Shown here: piece by piece, positions 26,910 through 29,429 of the stretch
Numbering within the stretch: position 1 is the first letter of the stretch
Layout: the number at the start of each line of letters is the position of its first letter
Notes under the pieces: generated by a model
Seen by the model: the letters and a program-made list of their open reading frames with translations, nothing else
Databases searched by the model: none
What the model was told of the DNA's origin: nothing
Position numbers and translations under genes: made by a program
Source: Amphimedon queenslandica
Taxonomy: Eukaryota > Porifera > Demospongiae > Haplosclerida > Niphatidae
DNA: 29,429 nucleotides
Assembly: GCF_000090795.2 (NCBI RefSeq)
Contig: NW_003546496.1
Location: 104,458-133,886 of the forward strand
Direction: 5' to 3'

Positions 26910-28892
26910 TTACAATTTTTTGCGAATTTTTTCAGCTGTAGCTTTATCACCAGTATCTTTGACAGCTTTGATCAAGTTTTGCCAAGTTGCTCCTCCATTT
27001 TCCATAACACCATCTTCACAACTCAACCAAGCCCCAACTGTATTTGTCAAGTGATCTTCAGTAAATTTATTTAGCGTTGTTAAATAAAGTCCCAAATTAA
27101 GTCCTAATGTTTTCCATTTCTTAGTATCAAATAACTTTAAAGCATTCAAAACATCGACAGCTTTTGTTATATCTGCAAAATAATAAATAATAATTTTGTA
27201 CATGTAGATATGTGTAAAAAATACCTAGTTTTTGTTGAGATGGGTCAAATGATGTAATATCATTACAAGTTACTTTTGCACTTCTGCTTACAGGAAAGTC
27301 AGTATGAGAATCACCAGGTACTGCTACGGCTGTACCTAAATAACCATACATGAAATAATGAAGGATTCGTGTTAAGCCTTTATTGTAAGTTTATCACTAA
27401 ATTTATATACTTACCTTCAAAATGAGACTCAAGTTGAGCAGCTGTATCTTCAAAATGAATTGTTTTAAGAGCATCGACAACTGGTTTACATGAAGCTGTT
27501 GTGTTTCTTGTCCTCCATAGCATAAGTGATTCTCTGACGTATTGCTCTAATGTACTGTTTTGTGCTTCAATATCCCGCAACTGTGAATGACTCAATCCAA
27601 GAGCTAATCCAAACACAAACCATTTGTTATCAGCATCATGATGATCTTTAAAAGCAGCACCAACAACTAACAGTGACTTAAGTAAAACAAAGTCAAATTC
27701 TAAAAAGAGTAACGGACATACTAAATTATATAAAGCTTGATAAAATTTTCTCACGCAAGCGGCTGTGAATATCATCAAAGGTTTCTTCAGGAGTAACAGA
27801 AAGATCAGCAAAAGTAGAGGGGCTAAAATCAGGTCTTTTTAATTTGATAATGTATTTCAAAACTGGATCACATCCTGTGAAGAAACTCACAAAATTACAA
27901 AATTTGATTACGTACCATTTAATTTAACTTTTATTTTAGTGATTTTATCTGCAAGTGATTGATTGGTGCAGTTGAATCGAAAACGAAGGCGAGGAGGATA
28001 AAGTAGGTCTTTTTCTAATTCTTCTAGTCTTTTAATATTATTCTTGGATGCTACTTCTTGGTACCCAATCACTTCATTATAATCGACTTCCTTTTCCAAA
28101 ACCTGACAATACTCAAAATTAATTTTAATTCATATGTTTTTTTTACCTCATTATCACAATAAATGTCATCTTCATCTTTTTCCCAGCCTAAAATTTTCTC
28201 ATCAGGATCAAATTCCAGTGAAATATTACCACCATCTGCAAACTTCATAGGTTTAGAAAAAGTAAGTGTAAAATTCCTTTCTTTATATTGCTCTAGAACA
28301 ACCTATTAATGTATTAGAATTTAGTAGCTTTAATAAATAATTTTTACCTTTTTACAGGCAGGCTGAAATGGTAATATGCAAAAGTGTACTGAAACTGTCA
28401 CATCATCTTCTTTTTTTGTTGCAACTGCTAACTGACACTGTTTATCAGTATCTTTATATGTTCGTTTATCAACACCAGCACAATGAGAACAAAAGTGATT
28501 ACAATATATTTTGCATAATGCTGCTTCTACTTCCATTTCAGTGTCATCAACTGAAGTAAACATAAAACTGCCTTTCCTATAAAATGTTTCATCGTCAGCA
28601 TTTAGAAGAACTAAGTTGCTTTTCGAAGTTTGGTTGGTAACATCAATATGATGAGGCAAGTAAAGTTCTGCTGGTTTCATCAGCTCCTGATTAATATAAA
28701 CCCACACAATAGGAGTGACAGGAACATAGTTATCAAAATCAAATTTATCACCATACAAACATGCTCCAAACCATACAGTAGCTGACTCCTGTACTGCTCC
28801 TTCAGGAATAACGAGGGTTGTACCGTACTTGTCACAATGATACAATAAACCATTACTGTCTACTGGTAGTACTATGAGATCACCATATATGC
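26910..28892 (-). CDS. ZU5 - UPA-like - two death domains protein, 5' end not found
   Basis: Exons 28348-28892, 28147-28302, 27916-28102, 27755-27874, 27415-27699, 27225-27335 and 26910-27172; phases consistent, about 555 residues in the window. The first visible exon begins in phase 1, so at least one upstream exon is missing. The N-terminal part is a ZU5 domain: GLLYHCDKYGTTLVIPEGAV, then VPVTPIVWVYINQELMKPAE. A beta-rich UPA-like region follows (SVHFCILPFQPACKKVVLEQ). Then two death domains: one with DNKWFVFGLALGLSHSQLRD, the last with KKWKTLGLNLGLYLTTLNKF and TWQNLIKAVKDTGDKATAEK. ZU5/UPA/death architectures are seen in UNC5, ankyrins and PIDD1, where the death domain recruits partners. 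Exons coding the death domains are symmetric phase 1-1. It probably works as a death-fold adaptor or receptor tail; no membrane segment is visible here. Confidence 0.8.
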
Positions 28893-29429
28893 CTATACAT
28901 AATATAAGTAGTATATTTATAACATGCTGGCGAGTGCTATATATATGGTTTTTATAAATAATATAATTATGCTAGGGTGGAGCCACACATTCTCATATAT
29001 GAAAGGGATTGGAAATGGGGCATAGCAACAGGAAATACTAGTTGGGTTACCACGTGACAACCATCATGTCCTCCATTCATAAAGCTGTGCTGCAAGGATT
29101 TCAAAGGAAACTTGTGTCACTTCAGAATAAATGTTGCTTATGATCTATAGCCTATTACACACATAGAATGTTTAGAGCTACATATAGCAAGGTTTTTGTC
29201 TCTGTAAAACTATTTTGCAAACAGTTATAGGTACAACAAAATCAACTTTTTTGGTACACATTAGCTTTTGTAACTAACTCATACTTCATAGATTCTAACT
29301 CTAGTGTAAGGTCATTCATATGATTATAATGGTTTCCAGTTTTACTTTAGCATGTTTTGAGAAAAGGGAAAATAAAGAAAGGCATTTTAAGAGGAAAAAT
29401 GTGCTGTATCATTAAAACTACCGTAGATC
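28893..29429. other. Right-edge region, no exon supported
   Basis: Should contain or precede the missing first exon of the ZU5/death gene. An ATG frame near 29080 on the minus strand (MNGGHDGCHV) has a possible GTAACC donor, but its phase (0) does not match the acceptor at 28892, which needs phase 1. No other exon is convincing. The sequence is AT-rich, with ATATAT runs near 28940. Confidence 0.4.

Noticed and set aside
27127-27351. Minus-strand frame with an ATG near the penultimate exon
   Set aside because: Runs through intron 27173-27224; the exon boundaries restore the death-domain reading.
29060-29110. Possible first exon (MNGGHDGCHV) for the ZU5/death gene
   Set aside because: Donor phase does not fit the acceptor at 28892; left unassigned.
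1-29429. tRNA or rRNA genes, retroelement polymerase or transposase genes
   Set aside because: Looked for cloverleaf-like blocks and RT/transposase motifs in the translated frames; none seen. Only non-autonomous elements are present.

Overview
The window is eukaryotic and very gene-dense. It has many introns, a lot of them 45-60 bp with GT/AG ends, genes only 60-200 bp apart, AT-rich spacers and a widely scattered ACATGTACATGT palindrome. The gene set (ABCB transporter, dynein-arm factor CCDC103, lipoyl synthase, CSPP1-like centrosomal protein, class IV sirtuin, CARD-like/LRR and ZU5/death-domain proteins) and the compact layout fit a demosponge. Amphimedon is the genus I would guess; that is an inference from style, not a match I could run. 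Splice boundaries below were chosen by eye so that reading phase is conserved from exon to exon.

Layout, left to right. 1-5779 (-): 5' half of an ABCB/P-glycoprotein gene, running off the left edge. One of its introns holds a tandem pair of small secreted-protein genes on the opposite strand (1729-2291 and 2542-3143) built from DUF5648-like repeats; another holds a 166-bp Tourist-like MITE. 5938-6525 (-): small predicted membrane protein. 6640-7407 (+): unassigned soluble protein. 7502-13747 (-): CCDC103/DNAAF19, whose 5-kb last intron holds a second antisense tandem pair of secreted-protein genes (8127-8774 and 11203-11849). This pair resembles M35 metallopeptidases that have lost the zinc site, and it is embedded in a tandem array of hairpin repeats. 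13807-17166 (+): lipoyl synthase LIAS, divergent from CCDC103 across 59 bp; its second intron carries a 178-bp satellite interrupted by a 535-bp hAT-type element with a perfect 8-bp target duplication. 17411-19857 (-): CSPP1-like gene. 19996-21056 (+): seven-blade WD40 protein with an N-myristoylation-type N-terminus. 21255-23964 (+): SIRT6/7-class sirtuin, with an inverted tract of the same satellite family in an intron. 24217-26051 (-): CARD-like, coiled-coil, LRR protein. 26910-28892 (-): ZU5 plus two death domains, entering from the right, with a death-domain relic downstream.

Themes. CCDC103 and CSPP1 are cilium/centrosome genes. The right end is a small death-fold/innate-immunity cluster. 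The most unusual feature is the repeated arrangement of recently duplicated secreted-protein genes placed antisense inside introns of conserved genes: two unrelated families in two hosts. One copy of the second family has ACG where its sister has ATG.
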